Shown: positions 1-12,273 of the stretch, piece after piece
How positions within the stretch are numbered: the first letter of the stretch is position 1
Layout of the letters: every line of letters starts with the position of its first letter
DNA from: Lonicera japonica
Taxonomy: Eukaryota > Streptophyta > Magnoliopsida > Dipsacales > Caprifoliaceae
Reading direction: 5' to 3'
Length of the DNA stretch: 64,000 nt
Assembly: GCA_021464415.1 (NCBI GenBank)
Contig: CM038469.1
Span: forward strand, 10,952,501-11,016,500
Made by a program: the position numbers and the translations under genes
The notes under the pieces: generated by a model
Told to the model about the DNA's origin: nothing
What the model saw: only the letters and a program-made list of their open reading frames with translations
Database searches by the model: none

Positions 1-901
1 ACTATGAATTAGTTCCTTCCATAAATTATAATTCACACCACTAAAGAATTATAATTGTACTCCCGTCCTTATCTCAAAATTATATTTCGAGCTCCTTGTT
101 ATTAAATACTTATTATTCTCCCCACGTTTAGATTACAGATAACCGTCATTTAAATTAAATTACTGACAATTATATTTAAATGACTTCTTAATTCTTGAGC
201 CTACCACTTAACTTATTTGACATGTCGGATTAACATAATCCACCTGTAGGGTTTGACATGATCAAAATTTATAAGCTTCTCAAGGGGCTATCATCAATCC
301 CTATACCGAGACGCGGATTCCATCAATAATTAATATTCATCATACATATAGTGTCGTCATCCAATTCACGAAGATTATTGATCCATAAATGAACCTCACT
401 CATAATGAGTCAAAACAACAAACACTACATATAGATGTCTATTAATTATTTCAAGATTAAGAGCATAAGTAATCATAATAACCATGGGATTTTAAATTGT
501 TTTATATAGTCAGTATAAAAACAATTAACCCAAACTGGTCCTATTCAATACACACAAAGTGTACTAGCACAACGAGTTAAAACTATACTGTTTCCTGTAG
601 TTAAGATAAACTACTAAAACTTGTGCTACAATCCGACCGATGGGTGTCCAATTTCATCTAAGACTTTGAACCATTAAACTTATATTCCACAAGAACTGAT
701 GATATGATCTTCTGTGTGTAAGCTATACTCTACACACCAAATCATCTACTATATGGAATAAAAGACACACATGCACAATATTTAAATAAATAATATAATG
801 CAACCATTGCCTATAAAGATTCTCATTAAAATAGCAAAACCAAGTTTATAATATATCAAAACCAATAAGAAAAATATGGCTTTTAGTATATCACTCTAAC
901 A
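1..901 (-). mobile_element. 3' LTR (partial) of copia element A
   Basis: These 901 bases match 6908-7808 with no net length change and about 16-18 substitutions, so they are one LTR of a pair cut by the window's left edge. The repeat ends in TAACA at 901 and is followed directly by a polypurine tract read on the minus strand, which makes it the 3' LTR of a minus-strand element. The outer end and its target duplication lie outside the window. Confidence 0.93.
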
Positions 902-912
902 ATCTCCCACTT
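902..912 (-). other. Polypurine tract of copia element A
   Basis: On the minus strand this reads AAGTGGGAGAT and directly abuts the 3' LTR. This is the usual place and composition for the plus-strand primer of a plant copia element. Confidence 0.85.
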
Positions 913-1069
913 AGACTCAAAGCCATGCAGCTATGCATCTCACTCCCATTCCCTCAACGTGAACACTCTATGTGTTTTCCCTTATTATGAATCCTCGGCT
1001 CTTTCGAGCTCGCAACCGTTTCACTATTATCAAAATAAAGTGAAATAGCTTATAACACTGAAGGTGCCA

Positions 1070-2330
1070 CATCTAGATTCATATGGAAGTTCCTGAGCCA
1101 AATTGGTGCCTTAGCTGCTTCTAAAGTAGCCAGATATTCAGCTTTCATGGTGGAGTCAGCAATGCCTGACTGCTTGATACTCCTCCAACCAATGACTCCA
1201 CCTCTTAGAGTAAACACATAACTTAAAGTTGACTTTCTGGAATCCTAACTTCTGACTAAAAATCCTTGTTTGTGTATCCAACAGGTACTAGACTGGTTGC
1301 CTGGTAAACCAACATAAAATCTTGAGTCCTTTTAAGGTACTTAAGTATATGTTTTACCGCAGTCCAGTGTTCTTTCCCTAGATTAGACTGATATCTGCTA
1401 ACCATACCAATGGTAAAGCAAATGTCTGGTCTAGTACACAATATAGCATACATGAGGCTTCCCACTGCCGAAGCATAAGGAATTCCCTTCATCCTCTCTA
1501 TCTCATCATGTGTCTTATGACATTGATCTTGGATAGAGTGATTCCATACCTAAAAAGGGAGAAATCCTTTCTTGGAATCTTGTATACTAACTCTGGCAAG
1601 AATTGTATCGACGTAAGTACTTTGGATAAGCCCAACATCCTATTTATCCAATCTCGCATAAGCTTAATACCAAGGATGTGACTGGCTTCTCATAAGCCCT
1701 TCATATCGAACTGACTTGTTAATCATACCCTCACTGAAGATAATATTCACGTATCGCTTCCAATAAGTAAGATATTATCCACATACAATACCTAGAATAC
1801 CATCGCGCTTCGGCTGCGCCTTTTGTACACACAAGACTCATCTGAACATTGATCAAAACCAAAAGATTTGATTTCATGGTCAAAACAGATGTTCCAAGAT
1901 CTAGACACTTGCTTAAGCCCATAAATGGGCTTCTTCAGCTTGCACAACATGTGCTCTTGGCACTTTGTTATGAATCCTTCTGGTTGCATCATAGATGCTT
2001 TTATCAAGACTTCTATTAAGAAAATCTGTCTTGACATCCGCTTGCCAAATCTCGTAATTAAGATGAGCCGCAATGGATAAGAGAATTTGAATAGACTTTG
2101 GCATGGCTACCGGCAAAAAGGTTTCATCATAATCGATCCCCTTCTTTCTGAGTGATCCCTTTTAGCAACAAGCCTTGATTTAAGTCCGTCTAATCCTCTC
2201 TATCTCTTATATACCCACTTGCATTCGATAGGTTTTATCCCTTCGGGGGGTTTTATAAGATCCCAGACTTTGTTATAGTACATGGACTCTATTTCAGATT
2301 TCATAACCCTTTTCCATTTTCTGTATCTTT
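1070..2330 (-). pseudogene. Copia A reverse transcriptase and RNase H remnant
   Basis: Minus-strand translation gives Ty1/copia Pol pieces in order. RT pieces (KLKKPIYGLKQ) lie near 1950, the polymerase motif reads YVDN instead of YVDD near 1780, a YASAVGSLMYA/TRPDICF block lies at 1390-1490, and an RNase H end with ADSTMKAEYLA lies near 1130. The pieces sit in different frames separated by stops and small indels, so no functional polymerase can be made. The Asp-to-Asn change in the catalytic motif would itself inactivate RT. It follows the integrase remnant at higher coordinates, giving the copia order integrase before RT. Confidence 0.88.
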
Positions 2331-2789
2331 ATTTTGAAGTACTTCATTGTAGTTAAAAATGGTTCGTTTCTTATTCATCAGGGACCTTGTCATAAGACTC
2401 TCCCAAGAACATAAAACGACCAGGTTAACAAACAACCCTCCCACTATGACGAGGCACTACTTGTGTTTGTGTACATTGTGCAAATATTGAACATACTAAC
2501 TCACTATCCACACGTTGTGCTGGTTCAAGAACCTACGTATTAGTGATTTATTCAAGATGTGCACAAGTATCGGCAATCCTCCCACTACGACTAGGTAATG
2601 GAATGTCGATATCCATTTACTATGGTATTTCCTCTTGTACTAAAGGTATAAACGAATTGTGCCCTGTTTTTCTCTCCTCTTATTTCCACTACAACAACAT
2701 TACTTCTGGGCTTATGGTCTATGATATAATCTTCTTCTAAGAATCTGGCATTGATAACAATAACCTTAAATTCTCGAGGATTATAAAAT

Positions 2790-3600
2790 AAACCACCATT
2801 GATTCATTTTGGATACGTAACAAAGAAATACACTTCTATTCTTGATTCCAACAAATCCACATCACCTTTCAGCACATGTGCTGGACTATCCCATACTCGA
2901 ATATGCCGCAGACTAGGCTTACGCCCAGTCCGCAATTCTATGGGTATAGTAGGTACTGACTTTGATGGTACCAAGTTCAGAATATATACAGCAATTTCTA
3001 AAGCATATCCCCAAAAAGAATCAGGTAGGTCTGAATAACTCGTCATAGATCTTACCATTTCTATAAGAGTCTTATTCCTTCTTTCTGCTACACCATCATG
3101 CTATGGCATCCTCGGTGCAGCCAACTGGGATGCAATCCCATTCTCTAATAAGTATTCCTTGAACTATCCCAAGAGGTATTCACCACCACGATCTGATCGT
3201 AGTGACTTGATACATTTTCCTAGATGCTTCTTCGTTTCTGTCTTGAATTCTTTGAATTTTTCAAAGACTTCAGACTTACGTCGCATTAAGTAAATGTATC
3301 TATACTTTAAATAATCATCTACAAAAGTGATGAATACTCAAAGCCTCCTCTAGTTTGGACATTCATGTGACCATACAAATCAGAATGAACCAGTTTTAAC
3401 TATTCTTTAGCGCTATAGCCTTTTGCCGAGAATGATCTCTTAGTCATTTTACTTTCTAAATAGGATTCACAAACTGGAAGTGCCTCCGCTTCCAATGAAC
3501 CTAATGGCCCATTTTCGACCAGCTTTTGAATTCTTTTTAGATTAATATGACCGAGGCGTAAATGCCAAAAATACATTTGGTTCATTTTGAAGGTTCCTTT
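2790..3600 (-). pseudogene. Copia A GAG-pre-integrase and integrase remnant
   Basis: Minus-strand pieces resemble plant copia integrase. A GAG-pre-integrase block reading FWHLRLGHINLKRIQKL lies at 3500-3585 and is followed by a CES-type fragment of the zinc-binding module. The 3' half of the catalytic core is seen at 2804-3058, with SFWGYALEIAVYILNLVPSKS followed by P-x-E-L-x-T-G-R-KPSL. Between them the frame is broken repeatedly. Integrase lies upstream of RT on the element's own strand, as in Ty1/copia and unlike Ty3/gypsy. Confidence 0.86.
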
Positions 3601-4084
3601 ATCTTAATTGGTAAACTATTAATGCTATTCAATTCACTCAATTATAGTACTGACAAATCAGGATTTAATAATGTAAAGATCAATCACTAATGTACCAGAA
3701 CAAACAAACTATTTATTTTTTTCTAATGATAACTGATTTATCATTAATATAAATAAAATATTTGTCCTCAACCAATCTAGAAATAGAAATCAAATTCCTT
3801 CTAATGGAAGATACATATAGATATTACTTAATCATTAATATCCTATTCTGACTAAACTGAAGATAAATATCTTCTACTGCAACTGTTGTCACATTCGTAG
3901 CTGCCCATATGTAAATTTTCTATATTTTTAAGTTGTTTGGTTTCCTGGAACCCTTGCAAAGTATTGCAGACATGATTAGTGGCTCCCGAATCTACACACC
4001 AGGTACTGGTAGATCAAACCACTAAACAAGATACAATAACAAATAGATGAAATTTACATATGTTGTTATAACGGTTTAGGAAAC

Positions 4085-4830
4085 AGGGACAATCTTTCTT
4101 CAAATGCACTTTCTACTGACAGTGAAAACATTGGCCGATAGGCTTTTTCACTCCTCCTAGAGGTTCAGCGACTGCTGCACGCACTGCTCCTTGTGGGACT
4201 GCAGCTTATGCATTCTTCTTCTTCGTTTCTTGCTTTTGGGCATAGAAGTTGAAGCTTTCTCAGCCACTAGAGTACTAGCCAGCTTACCAAGAAGTTCCTC
4301 AACTGCTTAGAATTCTTTAAGAAGTTCCAACAACGAATAAAGCTAATTCATGTTGTAATTCTGTCAGAATCTCTTAAATAAATCCAGCAGCGACTGGAGA
4401 ATGATATCGACCTGAGTTTCCCCATCGATTTCAACTCCAAAGATCTCTTAGTTCATTCACAAGACCGATCATCTTCAAAACAAGATCTTTAACTCGGGTT
4501 CCCTTAGTAATAGTCGTGTTTATGAGGTATTTTGTCGAAACCTACCTTGCGACATGATCCTGATCCTCAAAAATATCTTTGAGGTTCATCATTATGTCGT
4601 AGGCGGTGGCAAAAGACTAATATGCTAATGTTGTAGTACATTTGACAAAAATGCCAGAATGTAAATCCACGCCATCTCATCAGCCTTTTTCCACCTCCGG
4701 CAAGCCTGGGTTTCCTGATCGGTCTCCCCCTTATCAGGTTTTGCTGGACAAGACTCAATGAGCACAAACTTGTACTCTTTAACAGTAAGCACAATGTTCA
4801 AGTTCCCTTTTTAGTCAATATAATTAGGTC
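4085..4830 (-). pseudogene. Copia A gag remnant with broken zinc knuckle
   Basis: In one minus-strand frame the region reads as plant copia Gag, with KADEMAWIYILAFLSNVLQH around 4630-4690 and EIDGETQVDIILQSL near 4400-4440. A CCHC knuckle lies at about 4086-4130: C-x2-C-x4-H-x4-C spacing is kept, but a stop codon falls between the second Cys and the His. Several other stops and a frameshift interrupt it. The element is therefore dead in gag as well as pol. Confidence 0.8.
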
Positions 4831-6321
4831 CAATCAATTTGTTTTAGTTGAGAATGATTAAAAGTGGATTAAAAGAGTTTTCCATTTTAAAACTTGAGAA
4901 TCACATACAAATTATGATGGACAATAATAACTTTGAACACATATTTTAAATATGGTACCCTCTACCATTTCAAAAAGCGTTCGCCAGCAGCATAAGACTT
5001 TGAACAATATGCCCCGTTAATGAGGTCGTCTATTATTCATTATTTCTTAGACAGATGTAAACCTATTAAATTTTACTATCTAGACAATCCTTTACCGTCG
5101 AGCAATAAATACTATCTTAGACAGTCCTTTATTGTCAAGTAAAATTTAAATAGCCGACTTCCTTTGGTCCTACAAATAATAGTAGAGACTCAGTTGGAGA
5201 GCATACTATTATTTATATCTAAGTGTATACCATCATTTAATTTAGTCCAATGATTCTGCAATTTATTCTCTCCGATATGGAGGTGAGCACTAAAACCCAC
5301 ACGAAAAATAAATCACATCATTTAAAATTATCAGTCAGTGAAATTTGTACAATGATTCCGCAATCTATTCTTTCCGATATGGAGGTGAGCACTATAACAC
5401 ACACGAAGAATAAATTACATCATCTACAAACCAATGATGGAGACCGTGGGATTTTTATGTGAAAAAATCCCTCACCCACTTAGTATTTAAAACATTATTT
5501 TCTGAGGGTTAAGAAAATTTTATATTAAATTATAGTCAACTAAAATACAAGGGTATGAAATATAAAAGACATGTGTAATAAAATTATTTTGCTTCTTTTT
5601 TTAAAAAAAACTTATATTTTTCAATTACGCAAATTTATATTTATATACCCTTTTTTAATTTGACAAGAACTAAATATAAAATAAAAGGTGATCTAGGTAT
5701 GGTCATGTATCCATGTTGTCCAAAATTATAAGGAAACCTAATAATGAAACACATATGACCAACACACAATCACACAAAGCATTAAATCATTCAATAATAA
5801 GAATAATTAAATCCCTGCTATTATGGTCCAAGCTTCATCATCCCTAGTCTGTTGAAAAACCTGTTACGACCTACGTCGCCACTTCACTGACTATGTCGGG
5901 AATCAACCTTGGTGGAAACGCCTTCTTCAACATTCTTCGTTAAAGAAACTGCAATCTTAGATATAAAGGTCCTATGCCTCCATTTAAGGAGTTCACACAT
6001 AAACTATTATATCTAAACTGTAAATAAAATTACATAGATCCTATGCCTCCTTTTAAGGAGTTCACAAATCTGATCTAAATTTAATTTACAACCATGAATA
6101 AAACCCAAATCATCATGCACATTAAAATTAACCATGAATAAAAATATCGTGGGATCCAATCACATAAAACATAATTATGTGACCATAATAGCGGGACAAG
6201 AACACTGCAAAACAAAGGTTAGCGAGTTCTACGTTCTATCCAACAACAACATGCATGAATAGATTTAACTGGACAACATGGCTAGTTTAATCCGTACGCG
6301 GTATCAAAGAAAAACCAATCC
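4831..6321 (-). other. Untranslated leader of copia element A
   Basis: About 1.5 kb between the primer binding site and the gag remnant with no coding signal on either strand. It holds at least two local duplications: the 100-bp pair at 5248-5435, and a shorter pair sharing CCTATGCCTCC and AAGGAGTTCACA near 5970-6070. Long leaders are common in plant copia elements; nothing else is recognisable. Confidence 0.6.
5248..5435. repeat. Two-copy direct tandem repeat, about 100 bp
   Basis: Copies start at 5248 and 5350. Both carry CAATGATTC(T/C)GCAAT, then TCCGATATGGAGGTGAGCAC and an ACACGAA(A/G)AATAAAT block. They differ at roughly 10-15% of sites. They lie in the leader of copia element A. Confidence 0.8.
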
Positions 6322-6332
6322 CTCTGATACCA
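6322..6332 (-). other. Primer binding site of copia element A (tRNA-Met type)
   Basis: On the minus strand this reads TGGTATCAGAG, complementary to the 3' end of plant initiator tRNA-Met. It lies two bases from the inner end of the 5' LTR, the standard position. It fixes the element's orientation as minus. Confidence 0.9.
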
Positions 6333-6334
6333 AT

Positions 6335-7808
6335 TGATGGAGACATAAATTCAGGATCGTTTGATATTGCGTATAGATTAAACAAAAAAAAACTTATGTT
6401 AAAACCCTATAAGAATAAAGGGATTTCACCTTTGTGGATCATGTAGAGGATCCATATGAGGAGACTAGGGTTTGAAAGCATCAAATTGCGATTTGGTCAG
6501 ATTTTTTTAATTCTCGCTAGTCTGCGAAAATTAATTTTTTTCGCCACCGAAACGACTTCTGATCGTCCTGATTTAATGCGCAACGATGGTAACTTTGCGT
6601 TCCGAACCACATACCCAAAAATCAGCCCGATCCAACGGTGGGATCAAAAGTTACGATTGATTTACGACTGCTGTGCCGAAAAACCTAAAGATCTTCTATC
6701 GTATTCCTTCCGCCATCAAATCTTGCACCGAGTGTGGGCTACGGTATCACAAAGATTTTCTCCTCTCTCAATAGAACAAACCCTAACTCATGAGAATTCT
6801 TGTTATCTTGAGAAGAGACAAGGGCGGCGTATATATAAGGCTACGATAGGGACCTTAAGGAGAAATAAGTGTTTGGGCTTCATATGGAAAGTTGGAATCC
6901 TAATTCTACTATGAATTAGTTCCTTCCATAAATTATAATTCACACCACTAAAGAATTATAATTGTACTCCCGTCCTTATCTCAAAATTATATTTCGAGCT
7001 CCTTGTTATTAAATACTTATTATTCTCCCAACGTTAAGATTACAGATAACCGTCATTTAAATTAAATTACTGACAATTACATTTAAATGACTTCTTAATC
7101 CTTGAGCCTACCACTTAACTTATTTGACATGTCGGATTAACATAATCCACCTGCAGGGTTTGACATGATCAAAACTTATAAGCTTCTCAAGGGGCTATCA
7201 TCAATCCCTATACCGGGACGCGGATTCCATCAATAATTAATATTCATCATACATATAGTGTCGTCATCCAATTCACGAAGATTATTGATCCATAAATGAA
7301 TCTCACTCATAATGAGTCAAAACAACAAACACTACATATATATATCTATTAATTATTTGAAGATTAAGAGCATAAGTAATCATAATAACCATGGGATTTT
7401 AAATTGTTTTATATAGTCAATATAAAAACAATTAACCCAAACTGGTCCTATTCAATACACACAAAGTGTACTAGCACAACGAGTTAAAACTATACCGTTT
7501 CCTGTTGTTAAGATAAACTACTAAAACTTGTGCTACAATCCGACCGATGGGTGTCCAATTCCATCTAAGACTGTGAACCATTAAACTTATATTCCACAAG
7601 AACTGATGATATGATCTTCTGTGTGTAAGCTATACTCTACACACCAAATCATCTACTATATGGAATAAAAGACACACATGCACAATATTTAAATAAATAA
7701 TATAATGCAACCATTGCCTATAAAGATTCTCATTAAAATAGCAAAACCAAGTTTATAATATATCAAAACCAATAAGAAAAATATGGCTTTTAGTATATCA
7801 CTATAACA
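6335..7808 (-). mobile_element. 5' LTR of copia element A, complete (1474 bp)
   Basis: The LTR begins TGATGG next to the primer binding site and ends TATAACA. Its last 901 bases pair with 1-901. A TATA-like CCTTATATATACG on the minus strand near 6827-6840 marks a probable promoter, which places R-U5 at about 6335-6800. A 152-codon plus-strand ORF (6456-6914) lies wholly in the LTR and shows no known domain, so I treat it as chance. Because the left LTR's outer edge is missing, the target duplication cannot be tested. Confidence 0.92.
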
Positions 7809-8968
7809 GGTTTTAACTTCAAAGGCCTCGTTACTATGTGCAAACTCTCCCCCTTTTATATATCCATGTTGAGTTCTACAATTTTTTCATATGGGATCAA
7901 TGGTTTGAGCCAACCATTATCAATAAAAGGGACAATTGAGAGTGAGGGATTCGAGCGAAATATATTTTGACGAGGATGGTGAAGACGGTTAATGGCATAG
8001 ATGTTTTAAACCGTCACGACGATTGAGAATGGAAAAAAACCCTAACTATACGTATAGCAAGAAACTTCCGTAATTAAGATTACCACATGTCAAAACGTGG
8101 TTAAATTCTTCCATTATTAATATTAGTTATTAGATAAGCTACATCTATTTTTTTATTTTTATGTCATTGTTTAATTTCACAATCATCGTTGTTGCGGAAG
8201 TCCCTCTTGATTATCTTTTAGTTCAATTTCCTTTGATGGGGTCTAGTTAGAGAACTAAACGAGTGAATTTTTTTATGAAACTTGGTAGAGACGATCTTGA
8301 TGATCATCTAAATTTTCATAAGTCGAAAATGAACAAGTATATCAAATTTTTATTACACCTACTTCCAGTTTGGATTTCTATAGCATTTTGCAGAGATAAT
8401 CTAGTCATTATAGATATCATCTCCACCATATTTCATAAAAAAATTCATCGGTTTTAGCCTAGGAACTAGACTCCATGGGACCAAATTGAACGGAAGACCG
8501 CTGTAATGGAGAGAAGTCAAGTCCTCGTGAATTTGGAAAAAATAAAATAAAAATGAGATAGGTTAATATTGTCTGGCTTTGCATTAAACTGGATATGAAA
8601 AAATTGATGTAAAGTAAAACTAAAACTTGAATTTCCCATTAATGATCACTCAACAGTTTACTCATACCGCTGGGATGTTATTAAATATTACAATTTATGT
8701 TCATGGTCACGTTCCCTTGTCGAGTGAAACGTTGAACCATAATTGATTTTACAGTTGACAGGTTGGCAGTGCCATTACTCAATTTTCTGTTTATTGTCTT
8801 TTTCAAATTCGGAAGATAATGTATGGAAAAAAATAACAAATTCGAAAGAAAATTAAGACACTAATTTCCACAGTGATGCTAGTAGTACTAAATATAAACA
8901 AACATGAAAAACTCCAAAATTTCCTATACCCATAGAGAGAGAGAGAGAGAATAAGAGAAGGTTCAGAC
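7809..8968 (+). promoter_or_regulatory. 5' flank of the P450 pseudogene
   Basis: About 1.16 kb between copia element A and the P450 start codon. No gene or recognisable transposon is seen. Near the gene there is a TATA-like AATATAAACA at 8891-8900, about 70 bp before the ATG, and an (AG)n run at about 8935-8951 in the presumed 5' leader. A 64-codon ORF at 8263-8457 has no recognisable features. Confidence 0.45.
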
Positions 8969-9090
8969 ATGGATGCCACCACCATTACTCTTATTCTCCT
9001 CATTTTTGTCACTTTCCTTCACACCCTCCTTTCACTAACAAGACCACCCAGAAACAAAAAACTTCCACCAGGACCGACCCCATTACTGAT
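8969..9090 (+). pseudogene. Cytochrome P450 (CYP76-like), part 1: N-terminus
   Basis: The ORF opens with MDATT, then a hydrophobic membrane anchor (about residues 4-22, rich in L, I, V, F) and a basic, proline-rich hinge reading KLPPGPTPLL. That is the standard N-terminus of a plant microsomal P450, which would hold the enzyme on the ER facing the cytosol. The frame stops making sense at 9091, where a copia LTR (TGTTGG...) begins. The start is chosen from the anchor and the purine-rich leader just before it. The next 30-40 codons expected in the family are missing, apparently lost with one end of the inserted element. Confidence 0.85.
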
Positions 9091-9416
9091 TGTTGGAAAA
9101 AAATAATACAAGTATCCCATACCTGTATACGCAGTGGATTGATTTGGATCTTATGCGATTGGCCTTACGATACTCGCGTTATGTAGCGTTACACGAACGA
9201 CTACCACTGTGCCCACAGCTTCAAGTACTCTTTACAAGGCCCCCTAAAATGTGCTTGAGAAGAGATGACGACCGCCTCTAATTATGTTGTGTATTGTGTG
9301 TTGTTATTTAGGTCTAAAGACCTAAATATATATCATTAGGCTTAAAGGGCTTTGAAACCCTAAGGCCCACTACGGGTGTCCCTGTTGGGCTAAACCAACA
9401 GGCGTAAAAACCAACA
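9091..9416 (-). mobile_element. 3' LTR of truncated copia element B (326 bp)
   Basis: The block starts TGTTGG and ends CCAACA, a matching inverted terminal pair. It is followed at 9417 by TCTCCCACATAATGGGC, a polypurine tract when read on the minus strand. No second copy of this LTR is found before the P450 resumes, so the element has lost its 5' end. No target duplication can be shown. Confidence 0.75.
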
Positions 9417-10500
9417 TCTCCCACATAATGGGCAAATAATCGCATTCTCCCTTGGACCATTCTAGATTCCCCATTCATACTTAGTAAATGAGCTGTCCGA
9501 TCGCGAGCCACATGAAAAGGAAATTTTGGAGTACTATGCCAAATTGCCAAAGAACCAGCATAGAACATCCCCATAGCTTCCAGTTCTACCCCTGACCTAT
9601 TTAGCCACATTCAGATTAAGCATCTCTAATCCCTCGGAGTCACATCTTGGATCAATGCTTAAAATTCTCCCGTTTTATTCTCACAGCTACATCGCTACTC
9701 TCAGAAAGCGACATAACTTGATACCAGTGATCATAAAACTTGAACGTGCTACCAAACAATCATCATTTCGCTCTCATATCACTTAGATTATATTCAGTTG
9801 CTTTCCCAACGATGTCCCTTTAGGCCGCATCAGACTTATCCATGTGATACACACATCAAAGTAGCATACACTAAACTTCCTCTTCATGACACAGTCAAAA
9901 GTCACATAGGGAAAAAATAGTAGAGGATCATACATATTGTATCAATCCATAAGGACTCACATAGTTAAGAAGCAGGGATCATTCTTTCACTTCCTTATAT
10001 AGGTCGCCACGCACATGTAGTATGACTTATATGTTACGGTAGAGTTCTCTTTCAATAAAGAGCGCATGTCACTATCAAACACCGTACAGATCTTAGTTCA
10101 GTTGTTGTCAAGCGCAAAAAATCTACTTGCTCGCTCGTCTCAGATCCTAATTGAATTTTGGCATCCGACTATTCACAGATTATATATGGATAGTGGGGTA
10201 TCCATATTGAGTCTTCGAAAGACTCTATCTTGGCCCTTTCCAAGTCGACACTTCAATCAATGTCATCTCAATTAGGTATCACAGTGCCATAAGCCTGACG
10301 TGTCTCATCTTTGCTCGCCTTCCGGGTGCCAAAAGCGATCACTCGTGTGAGAGAGTCGATTTATACATGTTGACATACTTATACCATGCTATCCCAACCA
10401 TGAATAAAGTGTGTACTAGCAGTTATATTAAAACAATAACATAAGAGCAATAAATTCCAAAAAATTATTAATAATAATATCAACGACATCAAATATCCTG
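9417..10500 (-). other. Unassigned interior of copia element B
   Basis: About 1.1 kb between the polypurine tract and the point where RT/RNase H homology breaks off (near 10500). A 98-codon minus-strand ORF at 9314-9610 straddles the LTR edge and shows no domain. The usual RNase H end is absent, so this may be a long 3' untranslated region or replaced sequence. Confidence 0.4.
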
Positions 10501-11700
10501 ACAAGACCAATTATATAACAAATGTCGGGTCGAGTAAACATCATTGTGTACATCAGGCTAGCAATAGCGTTAGCATACGGAACACGAGCCATCTTCTCCT
10601 TTTCATCAGGAGTCTTAGGACACATATCCAGACTTAAGGTATTACCCTTCTCAACAAGAGTGTCAATGGGTTTTACAAGCTTGCATCTGAAACAGTTCAA
10701 GTACATTTCTTATGTAAGTCTCTTGAGACAAACCAAGAAGTTTTCTTGATCGATCTCTTAGGATCTTAACTTCGAGCACATAGCTTGCCTATCCCATGTC
10801 TTTCATTTTAAAAATTGAAGACAATCACGTTTGTGTGGCGACAACCATTTCCTTGTTGTTTCCAGCTAATAGTATGTCATCTACATACAAAGAGAGAATC
10901 AAGAAACTATGCCCATAACGTTTAACGTACACACAGTGGTCCTCCACGATCATCGAAAACCTATTTGAAGAAATGGCTCGATGAAATCTCAGGTACCATT
11001 GTCTAGATGACTGCTTCAACCCATAAATGGATCATTTGAGCTTGCAAACTTTACGCTTTTTCCCGCTAGCTATAAAACCAACAGGTTGATCCATATAGAT
11101 TTTCAAATCTAGTTCTCCATTAAGAAATGCAGTTTTAATGTTCATCTAAAAAAGTTCTAATCCATATGAGTGACAATAGCTAGAATGAGGCGGATTGAGG
11201 CAAACCTCACTACCGGTGAGAAGGTTTCCTCATAGTCAACGCCTTCCTTTTGGGTGTAGCCTTCTGCCACAAGGCGAGTTTTATACCTATTAATGGAACC
11301 ATCTGCCTTGCGTTTGACTTTTAGAACCCATTTGTTTCCAATAGTCTTTCGCCCTAGCGGAAGATCTACCAAGTCCTAGACATTGTTCTTCCTCATAGAC
11401 TACATCTCATTAATCATTACAACTTTTCATTCAGCCGAAGTAGGGAATGTGATAGCCTCCTGATAATTTCTAGGCTCATTGACATCTTGCGAAGTTTACA
11501 TGAAAGATTCCCCTCAATCTCAAAACGACGACATAGGATACTCGCACAGTTACTCCTACGCAAGTTTGGACTTTGGAAATCAGTCTCTAATGGAGGGACA
11601 CTCCTACTAAGAGGTCTCACACTCCCACTAGGAAGCGAGTCGCTCTCAACATCTTCATTCGGATTTGAAATGCCTTCGTTCAATTCGACCATTTCAAACA
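10500..11700 (-). pseudogene. Copia B pol remnant (RT, part of RNase H)
   Basis: Minus-strand pieces in order: a serine- and proline-rich spacer (11417-11690); the RT start with [36 protein letters not shown] and SPVVR (11157-11372); SIYGLKQSSRQWY; an intact YVDDILLAGN near 10877-10890; and a tail with VPYANAIASLMY and TRPDICYIIG (10510-10620) that ends abruptly. Frameshifts separate the pieces, and no gag, integrase core or second LTR remains. Together with the missing P450 codons, this points to one deletion across the element's 5' end and the adjoining exon. Confidence 0.85.
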
Positions 11701-12273
11701 ACTTAATGTTTCTGGCCAAAATTTACGGCCCAATCATGTCCTGAAAACTCGGCACAACAACAACTGTCGTAATTTCCTCGTCAACCACTGCCAAAGAAAT
11801 CCTTAAAAAATAGGACCTCGCTTTTTCATCCCGATCCATACCCGATGCTCTCCACGCCCATGACCATTCCAAATACTCCTTACTATGGTTACCCGTCTCG
11901 ACCCAGTGGAGAAGCTTAAGAAAAATCTTGAACTCTCACATGTTCTCGGCCAACAGACTTGATGCTAATCAACATTTACGACTCAAAAAGGTGGAGGAAC
12001 TAATTCTCTATTACCAAAACAGTAGTGAATTGGGTGACGCTGTCGATATTGGGCAAGCCGGGTTTAGGACTTCCCTTGATTTATTGTGGAATACGATATT
12101 TTCTTCAGATTTGACTGACCCGTTTGAGGATTCGGCTAAGGAGTTCAAGGAGCTTGTGTGGAATATTATGGCTGAGGCTGGTAAGCTAAATTTGGTTGAT
12201 TATTTTCCCTTACTTAAGGGGATTGATCTGTAGGGAATTAGGCGTAGAATGACAGTTCATTTTGATAAGATAC
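11697..12273 (+). pseudogene. Cytochrome P450 (CYP76-like), part 2: middle of exon 1
   Basis: One frame runs through the region and reads as P450 sequence: LAKIYGPIMS, then VVISSS, FSSRSIPDALHAHDHSKYS, QWRSLRKILNSHMFSANRLD (helix C region, W-R-x-x-R/K) and AFRTSL-like FRTSLDLLWNTIFSSDLTDP, KEFKELVWNIMAEAGKLNLVD. It is broken by three in-frame stops: TGA at 11742-11744, TAG at 11811-11813 and TAG at 12231-12233. All three fit single-base changes of sense codons and no frameshift is needed, so decay here is by point mutation. The fragment stops at a solo LTR at 12274. Confidence 0.88.
12269..12273. repeat. Target site duplication GATAC (left)
   Basis: GATAC here is repeated at 13439-13443 on the other side of the solo LTR. 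Taking out one copy and the LTR restores continuous P450 reading. Confidence 0.9.

Noticed and set aside
6456..6914. 152-codon plus-strand ORF in the copia A LTR
   Set aside because: It lies fully inside R-U5 of the LTR, antisense to the element, has no recognisable domain and is best explained as chance.
8263..8457. 64-codon ORF upstream of the P450
   Set aside because: No start context, domain or composition that supports a gene.
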